A DNA stretch of 64,000 bases from DASVHS01 sp038244815 (GTDB lineage: Bacteria > Acidobacteriota > Thermoanaerobaculia > Gp7-AA8), in the NCBI GenBank assembly GCA_038244815.1, contig JBBRTB010000007.1, positions 1 to 64,000 on the forward strand. Direction: 5' to 3'. This document shows positions 51,599-60,945 of the stretch, piece by piece. The first letter of the stretch is position 1, and each line of letters begins with the position of its first letter. The position numbers and the translations under genes were made by a program. The notes beneath the pieces are model-generated. The model was not told where the DNA came from and ran no database searches. It was given only the letters and a program-made list of their open reading frames with translations.

Positions 51599-54571
51599 AT
51601 GACGTTGATGAGTCGCACTCCTCCTCCGCCGGACCTGACCACCATCTTTGACACCATGCAGCAGGCGGTGATCGTCACCGATGCGGCCGGTTTCATCACG
51701 CACTGGAACCCCTACGCCGAGAAGCTCTACGGCTGGCGGGCCGGGGAAGTGCTAGGGCGGCTGGTCACGGATGTCACGCCGAGCGAAGGCTCGCGACAAC
51801 GCGGCGTGGAGATCATGAAGCTGCTGCTCTCGGGCCAGACCTGGTCGGGCCGTTATGAAGTGCAGCGGCGCGACGGCTCCTGTTTTCTCGCGCAAGCGAC
51901 GGTCTGGCCGCTCCTGGCATCCGACGGCACGATCCTGGGCGTGGTCGGGATGTCACTCCCGGTCGAGACGCTCAGCGACGCGGACACTCGCGCCCGCGAG
52001 GCCGAGGAAATGCTGGCCACGGCGTTTCGCACCAGCAGGGATGCGCTGATCCTGTTTCGCTTCTCGGATGAGCGCATCATCGACGTCAACGATACCTGGT
52101 TGAGCGTCACCGGCCTCACACGCGACGCGGCCATCGGACAGAAGCAGGGCGACCTCGGTCTCTGGGGGGACGGCGAGGAGCACGAGCGCTTCCGTCGGGA
52201 GATATCCGAGAATGGCTGCGTGCGCGACTTTCGGATCGCGTTCACAAGAAGCTCCGGAGAGCAGGGGGTGGCGATCCTCTCGGCCGACGCCGTGGTGGTG
52301 GGCGGCGAGACGAACGTACTGGTTACCGGCCGCGACGTGACCGATGCGGCCAACGCCGAGGCCGAGATCATCGAAGCTGCCGGGAAGTATCGGAATCTGT
52401 TCGAAAACACGCTGGACGCCGTTCTGCTGGTCACCCCGGAATCGGAGGTGCTGGCGGCCAATCCTGCTGCCGTGGCCATGTTCGGGTGGAGCGAGGCAGA
52501 GCTGAAACAGCACGGTGTGGACGCCATCATCAGGCCGGGCTCGGCCGACCGGCTGGAGGCGGCGCGCACTCTCGACGCTTCCGGGAGCTACTCTGGCCGT
52601 CAGCTGCTCACGCGGCGCGACGGCTCATCGCTCGTCGGCGAAGTCACGATCAGCCGGTTTCGCGATCGGGAGGGCTCGATTCGTTCGACGGTCGTCATCC
52701 GTGACGTGACCGCGGCCACCGAGTCGCTCCGCGCTCTCGAAGCGGCCGAGGCGAAGTTCCGGACCCTGGTCGAGCACGCCCTCGTCGGCGTCTACATCAT
52801 CCGCAACGGCCGCCACGTCTATGTCAACCCGGAGCTGACACGCATCCTCGGCTATGACGAGAAGACGCTGCTGGCGATCCCGAACGTACTCGATCTCGTG
52901 GTCGAAGACGATCGCGAACGCGTCAGGTCGTTGATGGAGAACCGCACCGACAGCCTCCACTATTCGTTCCGCGTCCGGCGCGGCGACGGAGCGGTCGTCG
53001 ATGTCCAGGTGCACGGCTCGGTCATCGAATACGAAGGCGAGAAGGCCATCCTCGGCACGGCCGTCGACGTCACCGAGCAGCGCCGCTTCTCGGAGGCCCT
53101 TCGCCGTTCGGAGAATCGCTACCGCACTCTGGTCGAAGAGGCGCAGGACATCATCTTCACCTGCGATCTCGAGGGACGAATCACCAGTCTCAACCGCGCT
53201 TTCGAAGAGATGACCGGCTGGAAGATCGAGGAGTGGATCGGACGGTCGTATGAAGAGATCCTGGAGCCCGACTCCCTCCAGGGAGCGGTCGAGCACTTTA
53301 ACGGCATCCTGCGTGACAACCTGGTTGCCGTGCGCGAATCGCGTCTGAAGACCAGCAACCGGCCATCGATCATTGTCGAAGGAACGGCGCGGCCGCTGGT
53401 GATCGATGGCCAGACCGTCGGGACGCTGGGCATGGTCCGCGACATCACGCAACGGAGGCGGCTGGAAGTGGCACTGGAACGCTCGGGGCGTTTCACGGCG
53501 CTGGGCCGTCTCGCGGCCACGCTCGCTCACGAGTTCAACAACGTCCTGATGGGAATCCAGACCTCCATCGACCTCTTTCAGCGCACGTCCGACCCGGCTT
53601 CGTTGAGCGCCGCCGTACGAGCCATCGGCATGAGTGTCGGCCGCGGCAGACGCATGACCCAGGAGGTGCTGCGTTTCACGAAGATGCGCGATCCCGATTT
53701 CGAGATCGTGGAGATCCCGGCGTTGATCGAGTCGATTGTGCCTGAGCTCGAATCGATTTTGGGCACAAATACGCGACTCCTCATCGATGTCCGTTCCGCT
53801 GCCACGCTTTCGGTTTCCGCCGACCGGGAACAGTTGCAGCAGGTCCTCACGAATCTGGTGATCAACGCCCGCGATGCCATGCCGTCAGGAGGAACGGTCA
53901 CACTGACGGTGGAAGCGCGTGGCGGATCCGAAGGAGATCTCGGCATGGCCGCGATCGATGTCGAAGATACGGGTACGGGCATCCCAACCGACATGCTTCC
54001 CTTCATCTTCGAGCCGCTGTTCACCACCAAGAAGAGCGGAGGTACCGGACTCGGCCTGGCCATCGTGTCGCAGATCATCTCCAGGCACCGCGGAACGATC
54101 GAGGCGAAGAGCGAGCCGGGGCGTGGAACATGTTTCGAGATCCGGCTGCCGGTCGTGGCCCATACAGAGCAAGCGCACATGGCCGAGGTCTCCCGCTCGA
54201 TCCGGCCGATCAAGAAGCTGCTGATCGTCGATGACGACGAAACGATCGCCACCGGGCTCTCCGCGGTCCTCGAGCTGGAGGGGGTGACTGCTCATACGGT
54301 TTTTCGCGGTCTGGAGGCCGAGGAAGCGGTGGAACGCTTTTCACCCGAAGCCGTTCTGCTCGACTTGAACCTTCCCGATATCGACGGTCGGGAAGTCTAC
54401 CGCCGTCTTATGGAACGCTGGCCTTCGCTGGCCATCATCATCTCTTCCGGTCATGCCGACGAAGTGATGATGAAGGACCTGATCTCGTCGGAGCGGAGTG
54501 CCTTTCTGCTCAAGCCCTACGACGTGGAGACACTTCTGAGAACGATCGCGGACGTGCGCGGGACGGCGTGA
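51599..54571 (+). CDS. Soluble hybrid histidine kinase with five PAS domains and receiver domain
   Basis: A 990-residue sensor kinase without transmembrane helices, so it senses cytoplasmic signals. Five PAS domains (about 13-125, 137-250, 262-375, 383-495, 505-620) precede a HisKA domain with His644 (LAHEFNNVLMGIQ), an ATPase domain (NARDAMPSGG, EDTGTGIP, GTGLGLAI) and a receiver (LLIVDDD, Asp922 in LLDLNLPD, Lys in LKPYD). The catalytic core parallels the 45.4-49.0 kb kinase. ATG 51599 or 51608 could start it; no clear ribosome binding site is visible. The following double-receiver gene is convergent. Confidence 0.9.
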   Translation: MTLMSRTPPPPDLTTIFDTMQQAVIVTDAAGFITHWNPYAEKLYGWRAGEVLGRLVTDVTPSEGSRQRGVEIMKLLLSGQTWSGRYEVQRRDGSCFLAQATVWPLLASDGTILGVVGMSLPVETLSDADTRAREAEEMLATAFRTSRDALILFRFSDERIIDVNDTWLSVTGLTRDAAIGQKQGDLGLWGDGEEHERFRREISENGCVRDFRIAFTRSSGEQGVAILSADAVVVGGETNVLVTGRDVTDAANAEAEIIEAAGKYRNLFENTLDAVLLVTPESEVLAANPAAVAMFGWSEAELKQHGVDAIIRPGSADRLEAARTLDASGSYSGRQLLTRRDGSSLVGEVTISRFRDREGSIRSTVVIRDVTAATESLRALEAAEAKFRTLVEHALVGVYIIRNGRHVYVNPELTRILGYDEKTLLAIPNVLDLVVEDDRERVRSLMENRTDSLHYSFRVRRGDGAVVDVQVHGSVIEYEGEKAILGTAVDVTEQRRFSEALRRSENRYRTLVEEAQDIIFTCDLEGRITSLNRAFEEMTGWKIEEWIGRSYEEILEPDSLQGAVEHFNGILRDNLVAVRESRLKTSNRPSIIVEGTARPLVIDGQTVGTLGMVRDITQRRRLEVALERSGRFTALGRLAATLAHEFNNVLMGIQTSIDLFQRTSDPASLSAAVRAIGMSVGRGRRMTQEVLRFTKMRDPDFEIVEIPALIESIVPELESILGTNTRLLIDVRSAATLSVSADREQLQQVLTNLVINARDAMPSGGTVTLTVEARGGSEGDLGMAAIDVEDTGTGIPTDMLPFIFEPLFTTKKSGGTGLGLAIVSQIISRHRGTIEAKSEPGRGTCFEIRLPVVAHTEQAHMAEVSRSIRPIKKLLIVDDDETIATGLSAVLELEGVTAHTVFRGLEAEEAVERFSPEAVLLDLNLPDIDGREVYRRLMERWPSLAIIISSGHADEVMMKDLISSERSAFLLKPYDVETLLRTIADVRGTA

Positions 54572-54578
54572 CGAGAGG

Positions 54579-54608
54579 GGAGACTGGTCGCTCCGGTCTC
54601 CAGTCTCC
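54579..54608. terminator. Hairpin between convergent signalling genes
   Basis: A perfect 9-bp stem GGAGACTGG (54579-54587)/CCAGTCTCC (54600-54608) with a 12-nt loop fills the 42-nt gap between two convergent genes. It probably acts on both transcripts; no T-run is present. Confidence 0.55.
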
Positions 54609-54613
54609 TCCGA

Positions 54614-55390
54614 TCACCCGCACAGATCGCCGATCGCTTCGCGCAGCCGGGCCACGTCCGCCGGCTTGCCCAGCATCAGACGCACGCCCTCGAGCAGGTG
54701 TCCATCGCGATCGTGCTCCGGCATTCCGCTGAGGACGATGGTCCGCGGCAGCATGCCGGCGTTGGTCTTCTGCAGATAGCGCAGAACGTCGAAGCCGTCG
54801 ACGTGCGGCATCATCAGATCCAGGATGACGCTGGCGAAGTGCTCCTGTCCCAGCTCTCGGATGGCCGCGTGCCCGTCGGAGACCTCCACCACGTCCCTTC
54901 CTGTTTCGCGGACGAGGTGAGCGACGAGCCTGCGGCTGATCTCGTCGTCGTCGGCGACGAGCACGCGCTCCTTCTCACGGCGGTGTTCCGGCGTCGCGCC
55001 GATTCGTTGGGCGATCGTTCCAGCCACTTCCTTTTCGTTGAACGGCTTGCGGAAAAAGCGCGGAAGGAGTGCCGGCACCGCGTGCATGATGGTTTGTTCT
55101 GGGATTCCGGAGATCACATAGACCTGATCGAGCAGTTCCGGTTTCTCCGTCTCGACGAAACTGACGACGGAGAAGCCATTGAGCGGCCCGGGAAGAATTA
55201 TCTCGAGGATGAGCGCATCGTATGGACGCTCCGATAGAAACTCGATCCCTTCGAACGCTGTGGATGCCATGTCGAGCTCGAAACCGGCGACGGCGAGCTC
55301 GCTCCGGAAGATCGCCCCCAGTGCTTCGTCTCGATCGACGAGCAGCACACGCCCGTTACGCGGATTCGGTGTTGTCAGCGGGTGGGACAT
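54614..55390 (-). CDS. Tandem-receiver response regulator with Glu in place of the first phospho-acceptor
   Basis: A 258-residue protein made of two receiver domains and no output domain. The first (about 12-130) has the acidic pocket LLVDRDE and Lys in FRKPF but carries Glu63 (ALILEIILPG) where the phosphorylated Asp belongs; Asp-to-Glu changes often mimic the phosphorylated state. The second (about 140-258) is normal (VLVADDDE, Asp in VILDLMMPHVDG, Lys in LGKPAD). It is encoded downstream of, but separated by about 85 nt from, the small receiver gene on the same strand. It may act as a phosphate sink or adaptor in the local phosphorelay. Confidence 0.85.
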   Translation of the reverse strand: MSHPLTTPNPRNGRVLLVDRDEALGAIFRSELAVAGFELDMASTAFEGIEFLSERPYDALILEIILPGPLNGFSVVSFVETEKPELLDQVYVISGIPEQTIMHAVPALLPRFFRKPFNEKEVAGTIAQRIGATPEHRREKERVLVADDDEISRRLVAHLVRETGRDVVEVSDGHAAIRELGQEHFASVILDLMMPHVDGFDVLRYLQKTNAGMLPRTIVLSGMPEHDRDGHLLEGVRLMLGKPADVARLREAIGDLCG

Positions 55391-55474
55391 TTCTTCGACT
55401 GCACACTCCGATCATTGCATCCGTAATGCCATAGGAGCTGCCAGTTTTGGTGTGCGCGAACGCTGAACCGACGG

Positions 55475-55870
55475 CTACTCCGGATCGGTCGTTCCGGCCT
55501 CGATCAGCCGAAGGATATGCGGCTTGAGATCGTGCAGTCGCAGCTTGTCGACCACCGGGATCGTGTCGCTGAAGTAGTTCGCGACCATGGAGTGCCCGGT
55601 AACGATGATGCAGCGCCGCGCCAGCGCTTTGTCGCGCTTGATCTCGTCGATGAGACCCATGCCGGCATGGCCGGGAAGCTGAAGATCGACGAGGACGATG
55701 TCGAATCGATGCTCGGCAAGGGCGATGCGCGCTCCCTCCGCATCGTGGACGATGTGGCTCGAGACTCCGAGTTGCTGGAGCACGCGCTCGAGGATGGTCG
55801 ACCACAGACGCTCGTCCTCGATGATCAGTGCCCGCGGCTGGCCGGACATCGGGAGTGCGCCGGCGCTCAT
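55475..55870 (-). CDS. Single-domain response regulator
   Basis: A 131-residue CheY-like receiver. The acidic pocket is in LIIEDERLW, the phospho-acceptor Asp is in IVLVDLQLPG and the switch Thr is in IIVTGH. The usual KP motif is not evident: the region reads VVDKLRLHDLK, so the Lys is shifted or lost its Pro. ATG 55870 overlaps the stop of the large hybrid kinase (ATGA), so it is a dedicated partner of that kinase. Confidence 0.83.
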   Translation of the reverse strand: MSAGALPMSGQPRALIIEDERLWSTILERVLQQLGVSSHIVHDAEGARIALAEHRFDIVLVDLQLPGHAGMGLIDEIKRDKALARRCIIVTGHSMVANYFSDTIPVVDKLRLHDLKPHILRLIEAGTTDPE

Positions 55871-58800
55871 GCCGCGGCTCCGTGAACGTTCGGAATCACC
55901 GTGGCCAGAGCGCTCGCCAGTTCCGCCGCCTTGATGGGCTTCGACACGTAACCGTCCATTCCGGCTTCGATGCAGCGCTCGCGATCGCCCTGCACGGAGT
56001 GAGCGGTCAGGGCGATGATCGGCGTGTGCAGTCCCAGCGCGCGTTCCAGTCTGCGGATCTCTCTGGTCGCCTCCAGGCCGTCCATCTCGGGCATCTGCAC
56101 ATCCATGAGGATCACGTCGAAGCTATGCCGCTGAAATTGATCGACCGCCTCTCGTCCGTTGGAGGCCACGACGGTGGTGTGTCCGTCACGTTCGAGAAAG
56201 CGCGTGGCCACGCGCTGATTGACGAGATTGTCCTCGGCCACCAGAACGCGCAGTGAACGTCGTGCCGATTCCCCCCCGCTCTTCGTGGACTTCTCCGCGC
56301 TCTTCGCGTGCAGCATGACCTGGATCAGCCGATCTTCCACGATGGGTTTCACGAGCGACCGGCTAACACCGAAGCGTGCGATCTGCCGGGCTCCATCCTG
56401 CAGTTGCGCGGCGGACAGGAGCATGACGATCTGATCGGCGCGCACTCCCTGGCTCAGCGCGCGCTCGATCATCGGCACGCCGCATTCGGCAAGAAGGGAG
56501 TCGATGATCAGGTCGTCGAACGGGAACGGCGCGGCTGTGCACTGCGATTCGGCTTCGTCGCAACTGGCGAAGCTGCTGACCTGTGCGCCGTGCGCCGTGA
56601 GCATCCGCGCGGTGGCTGCACGGACCGCCGGATTGTCGTCGACGAGAAACACGCGCCTGCCCTGGAGCTCGTCGCGGGTGGGCATGGCCACGGACTGTCG
56701 CCTGAACTTCGCCGTGAACGTGAATGTGGATCCCTTGCCCGGCTCGGATGCCGCCCAGATCCGTCCTCCCATCAGGTCCGCGAGACGGCGCGTGATGGCC
56801 AGGCCCAGGCCGGTGCCTCCATGGCTTCTCGTGTCGGATGAGTCGACTTGTTCGAAGGCCCCGAAGACCCGCTCGATCTGTTCAGGAGGGATGCCCGCAC
56901 CCGTGTCGGAGACCGAAAAGCGCAGGAGAGTGGCGTCGCCGTCGCTTGATTCGACGACCGCCGTGATGACGATTTCGCCGTGCTCCGTGAATTTCACGGC
57001 ATTGCCGGCCAGATTGAGAATCATCTGGCGGAGCCTGCTGCCGTCGCCGATGAGGGCATCGGGCACGTCGGGGTCGATATCGACCACGAGCTCCACCGAT
57101 TTCTGGGCGGCGGTGATGGCCACGACCTTGGCGCTGTCGGAGATCGTCTTGCGCAAGGAGAACGGAGCCCTTTCGATGACCACCTTGCCCGACTCGATCC
57201 GGGAGAGGTCGAGGATGTCGTTGATGACCGCGAGGAGGGCGTTGGCGGAGGAGTGAATCGTATCCGCGTACTCGCGCTGGTCGGCGCTGAGGTTGGTGTC
57301 GCTGAGCAGAGAGGACATGCCCAGCACTCCGTTCATCGGCGTCCGGATCTCGTGACTCATGCGCGCCAGGAACTCGCTCTTGGCCGCGTTCGCGGATTCC
57401 GCGGCCTCTTTCTGGCGGAGCAGTTCATCCCGGGCCAGTTGCTCGGTGATGTCTTCGCCGACGACGAGGATGAACTCGACGTTTCCGCGTGCGTCGAACA
57501 ACGGCACTCTGGAGGTTTCGAACCAGAGGTCTCTTCCGGCATACGGGTAATTCCGCTTCACACCATTGGTGGCGATCCCGGTCTCCACGATCTGTTTGTC
57601 CTCATCCTGCATGAGCTCAGCGATGGCACGCGGGAAGATCTCGAAGTCGGTCTTTCCTGTGATCGACTCCGTCAGCCGGAGCCCCGCTCGATTGGCCATG
57701 ACGTAGCGGAAGTCTTTCACGCTCTTGACGGCGACGACTTCGGGAATGGCGTCGATGGTCGATTTCAGGAACACCTGCATCGATCGCAGCTCGTCCTCGG
57801 CGCGCTTGCGCTCGCTGACGTCCATCATCGCGCCGACCATCCGCAGAGGCTGGCCTCCGGCGTCGCGTGCGATGTAGGCACGCGTGAAGACGTCTGCGTA
57901 GCTGCCATCGCCCCGGCGGAACTTGTACTCGAGCCCCCAGAACTCCTGGCCCGAAGAAATGGCTGCCTGGATGCTTCGAAGGACGGCGTCGCTCTCGTCC
58001 GGATGGAGTCCATCCGACCAGGAGGAAGAATCGATGTCGCCCCACGCGGGACGTCCGTATCGAGTCTGCCACGTCTCGTTGACCCAGCAGGCGTTCGTCC
58101 GCAGGTCCCACTCGAAGATGACGTCACTCGTGGCGCGCGTGGCCAGAGCAAAGCGTTCTTCACTCTTGCGCAACGCGGCCTCAGCGTGCTTGCGCTCGGT
58201 AATCTCGGTCATCACGCCGCCGACGCGAAGAGGCCTTCCTTCCTGGTCGCGTGCGATATAGACGCGTGTCTCCACGTCGGCATAGGTGCCGGCGGCGCGC
58301 TGCTTGCGGTACTCGCAATTCCAGAACTCCTCGCCAGAGGCGATGGCGGCGTTCAGTCCCGCGTCGATGCGTTCGCGTTCGTCGGGATGGGTGGCGTTCG
58401 ACCACGCCGGGTAGCCGATGTCGCCGGAGGCCGGATAGCCGAAGCGGACCTCCCACGCCTCATTCACCCACACGTTCGATTGCAGATCCCATTCGAAGAC
58501 CACGTCGCGGGTGGCGCGCATGGCCAGGCGGAAGCGTTCTTCGCTGCGCTTCCGCTCTTCGATCTGCACCTTGAGGCGTGCCGTCATCTCGTTGAACGCC
58601 TCGCCCAGGCGCTCCATCTCGTCGCCGGTGCGGATCTCGATGCGGCTGTCGAGATCACCAGCCGCCACTCTTGCCGCGGCGGCGATCAATACTTCGACGG
58701 GACGAACGAAATAGCGGGCCAGGAAGAACCCGACCGCGACGAGCGAGGCTACGAGAGCGGCGAAGAGCATCAACAGCAGCCGCCCTACATAGCGGACCGG

Positions 58801-59610
58801 TGCATACACCGACTCTTCCGGCTCGTCGAACACTGTACGCCAGCCATTGCTCTCGTAGCCGCTCGTCCCTCGCTGGGTCTGGCTCGTGCGGACCACACCC
58901 GGCACGGCGGCGGCGGGATCGACGTGCAGGTTCAGGATTTCCGATGTCGAGTTGCTGCGAGTGGCGATCGTCACTCCGCTGGCATCGACAATGCGCGGAT
59001 CGATCGCTTGCTGCACTTCGTCCAGACGATGATTGATCGCTGAGAGGGAAAACCAGCCCATGGCCACGCCGAGGATTCTCGTTCGCCCGCCATGCTCGCT
59101 GCGGATCGGTGCCGCGATGACCAGCGCCGGACGCTGCATGTCGCTGGAACGATAGACGTCGGAGTGCGCGAGCAACCCGGCCCGGGCCCGCAGAAACACC
59201 GCACGCGCTCCCGCGTCGCCGAGAATCGACTCGCCGCTGTGCCGCCCGCTCGTGGAGATCACGACCTTTCCCGCGGGGTCCACGATCAGCACCTGGTCCC
59301 ACGGGCCGGTCAGGCGCAACATGTCATCGAACGCCTTTTCCTGCGATAGGTGGTCAGAGCCGGCCGGCTCTTCCAGGCGTGTTTCCAGGAGGCGATCCTC
59401 GGCGATGAGTTGGATGTCCTGAGAAGCAGTGGCAAGGAGCCGCTGGACCGTGGCCATGGCCGCGGCCGCCGCGTCCGTCTGCGCCGCGGTGATTCCCTGG
59501 CGGGTGATGACGGCGATGGCGCGATAGCCGATGACGCCGAGAAGCGGGACGAGCACGACCACGATGGCCGCGACCGTCAGCGCCACGCGCCACGCCAGTT
59601 TCGTTTTCAC
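55867..59610 (-). CDS. Membrane hybrid histidine kinase with periplasmic sensor, HAMP, three PAS and two receiver domains
   Basis: A 1247-residue kinase. Two transmembrane helices (about 9-30 and 278-300) flank a periplasmic Cache-like sensor (about 35-270). Then come a HAMP domain (300-352), three PAS domains (about 355-475, 482-602, 610-725), a HisKA domain with His753 (MSHEIRTPMNGVLGM), an ATPase domain (NLAGNAVKFTEHG, DTGAGIP, GTGLGLAI) and two receivers. The first receiver (VFLVDDN, DDLIIDSLLA) looks weak; the second is canonical (VLVAEDN, ILMDVQMPEMDG, VSKPI). It overlaps the Hpt gene upstream and the receiver gene downstream by 4 nt each. This is the BarA/EvgS-type phosphorelay architecture with Hpt supplied in trans. 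Confidence 0.92.
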   Translation of the reverse strand: MKTKLAWRVALTVAAIVVVLVPLLGVIGYRAIAVITRQGITAAQTDAAAAAMATVQRLLATASQDIQLIAEDRLLETRLEEPAGSDHLSQEKAFDDMLRLTGPWDQVLIVDPAGKVVISTSGRHSGESILGDAGARAVFLRARAGLLAHSDVYRSSDMQRPALVIAAPIRSEHGGRTRILGVAMGWFSLSAINHRLDEVQQAIDPRIVDASGVTIATRSNSTSEILNLHVDPAAAVPGVVRTSQTQRGTSGYESNGWRTVFDEPEESVYAPVRYVGRLLLMLFAALVASLVAVGFFLARYFVRPVEVLIAAAARVAAGDLDSRIEIRTGDEMERLGEAFNEMTARLKVQIEERKRSEERFRLAMRATRDVVFEWDLQSNVWVNEAWEVRFGYPASGDIGYPAWSNATHPDERERIDAGLNAAIASGEEFWNCEYRKQRAAGTYADVETRVYIARDQEGRPLRVGGVMTEITERKHAEAALRKSEERFALATRATSDVIFEWDLRTNACWVNETWQTRYGRPAWGDIDSSSWSDGLHPDESDAVLRSIQAAISSGQEFWGLEYKFRRGDGSYADVFTRAYIARDAGGQPLRMVGAMMDVSERKRAEDELRSMQVFLKSTIDAIPEVVAVKSVKDFRYVMANRAGLRLTESITGKTDFEIFPRAIAELMQDEDKQIVETGIATNGVKRNYPYAGRDLWFETSRVPLFDARGNVEFILVVGEDITEQLARDELLRQKEAAESANAAKSEFLARMSHEIRTPMNGVLGMSSLLSDTNLSADQREYADTIHSSANALLAVINDILDLSRIESGKVVIERAPFSLRKTISDSAKVVAITAAQKSVELVVDIDPDVPDALIGDGSRLRQMILNLAGNAVKFTEHGEIVITAVVESSDGDATLLRFSVSDTGAGIPPEQIERVFGAFEQVDSSDTRSHGGTGLGLAITRRLADLMGGRIWAASEPGKGSTFTFTAKFRRQSVAMPTRDELQGRRVFLVDDNPAVRAATARMLTAHGAQVSSFASCDEAESQCTAAPFPFDDLIIDSLLAECGVPMIERALSQGVRADQIVMLLSAAQLQDGARQIARFGVSRSLVKPIVEDRLIQVMLHAKSAEKSTKSGGESARRSLRVLVAEDNLVNQRVATRFLERDGHTTVVASNGREAVDQFQRHSFDVILMDVQMPEMDGLEATREIRRLERALGLHTPIIALTAHSVQGDRERCIEAGMDGYVSKPIKAAELASALATVIPNVHGAAA

Positions 59611-59984
59611 AAGGCGGCCGTGACCGGAGTGAAGTGGAACTCCTGGTTCAGGTACGAGGTCAGTGCATCGACGTGATGCTCGAGCGTGGCCATGAGCTCG
59701 GGACCGCGCGACATTTCGGCGGCGGTGATCGCTTCCAGCTCCTTTGCCGCGGCCAGGCCGCCGCCATGCTCGAAGTAACCGAGTGATCCTTTCATCGAGT
59801 GTGCGGCGCGCGACACGGCCACCGCGTCTCCGGCTTTGAACGCCGCGCGCAACTCATCGATGAGGGCGGGGCAGCGCTCCAGGAAGATCGTCACGAGATC
59901 CTCGACGAATTCCGTGTCGCCCTCGAACGTCGATAAGAGCTCGGCCCGGCTGACGTAGGAAGGGGGAAAGCGGTTCACAGTCAC
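59607..59984 (-). CDS. Stand-alone histidine phosphotransfer (Hpt) protein
   Basis: A 125-residue four-helix Hpt protein that shuttles phosphate between receivers. The active His is in AAHSMKGSLGYF (His62), followed by GGLAAAKELEAI. It starts at GTG 59984, which overlaps the stop of the Cys-rich response regulator (GTGA); GGTGGG lies about 8 nt upstream. Its stop overlaps the hybrid kinase start (ATGA). It is therefore co-translated with both and should link the kinase receivers to the terminal regulators. Confidence 0.88.
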   Translation of the reverse strand: MTVNRFPPSYVSRAELLSTFEGDTEFVEDLVTIFLERCPALIDELRAAFKAGDAVAVSRAAHSMKGSLGYFEHGGGLAAAKELEAITAAEMSRGPELMATLEHHVDALTSYLNQEFHFTPVTAAL

Positions 59985-60661
59985 GATGCCCACCGGGCCT
60001 CGTTGGAGACGGGATGGGTGCGTGCGGCTGCCGGGATCAGGCGCTGCACGACCTCGCGCAATACGTCCGGGCGGATCGGCTTCTCCAGATACTCGTCGAC
60101 GAGGAACGTCTTGAATGCCTCGGTTCGATAAGCCCCGCCGCGGTAGAGAGCCGACATCACGATGATCTTGATCTCCGCCGTCGGCTCGCTGTTCTTGAGC
60201 CGAAGACAAAGCTCCCGGCCGTCCAGCTTCGGCATCAGAGCATCCGTGAGAATGAGATCGGGCAGGATCACGGTCGCAATCGACCACGCCTCCTCCGGGC
60301 TTGAGTTCCTCATCGTGGAAAAGCCCATCCCTCGCAGAGCTTTTTCGGCCACGGCCAGGACCATCGGATCGTCATCGACGATCAGGGCGAAGGGACGGGG
60401 CAGCGACTTCGGATCGAGAGACAGCAGGCGCGCCATTCCTTCGCTCTGCTCCTGTTGCCTCCGCGTCCAGACCGCTGGAGCGGCGGTCGACCAGAAATCA
60501 GTGCGCGCCCGGAAGGAAGCATCGCACGCGCAACCGTGGCAATGAGGACATGTGAACGTCCGATCGCGCGCGATACAGTCGCACATCGGGGCGGAAGCGA
60601 GGTCGAACGGCTCTCCGCAATGGAAGCACGGAGCAACCGACGTCTGTTGGTTCACGGTCAT
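59981..60661 (-). CDS. Response regulator with N-terminal cysteine-rich (zinc-ribbon-like) domain
   Basis: A 226-residue protein. Residues 10-50 contain eight Cys (12, 15, 27, 29, 38, 41, 44, 46) and three nearby His, enough for one or two zinc or Fe-S sites. Residues 90-210 are a receiver domain (LIVDDDP, phospho-acceptor Asp140 in LILTDALMP, switch Ser in IVMSAL, Lys in LEKPI). No classical output domain is present. ATG 60661 was used; ATG 60682 is also in frame and neither has a good ribosome binding site. It heads the RR-Hpt-kinase-RR operon. The 284 nt to the divergent cytochrome gene hold no other gene. A metal or redox input is inference. Confidence 0.82.
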   Translation of the reverse strand: MTVNQQTSVAPCFHCGEPFDLASAPMCDCIARDRTFTCPHCHGCACDASFRARTDFWSTAAPAVWTRRQQEQSEGMARLLSLDPKSLPRPFALIVDDDPMVLAVAEKALRGMGFSTMRNSSPEEAWSIATVILPDLILTDALMPKLDGRELCLRLKNSEPTAEIKIIVMSALYRGGAYRTEAFKTFLVDEYLEKPIRPDVLREVVQRLIPAAARTHPVSNEARWAS

Positions 60662-60945
60662 GACGGTAAAGTCTTGTGTCATTTGGACAAAAAGTCCCGC
60701 AAGACGCGAACCACCTCGTTGTCTCCACAGACGACTGAATCCATTGAGTGTGATGTTTAAGCGCTCATTGTGGAATCCGTCCAGAAACGCGACTGCGTGC
60801 GCATTCGGCACGCATTGGCGCTGAGCCGGCATCGCCAGACGACCGGCCGCTTCTACCGCGAAAGCACGAGGCGATTTCCTGCACCTGCATCATCTTGTTC
60901 CGGGCTGGCGCGGCTGAAGATGGGTCACTCGAAAGGAGCGACTCG

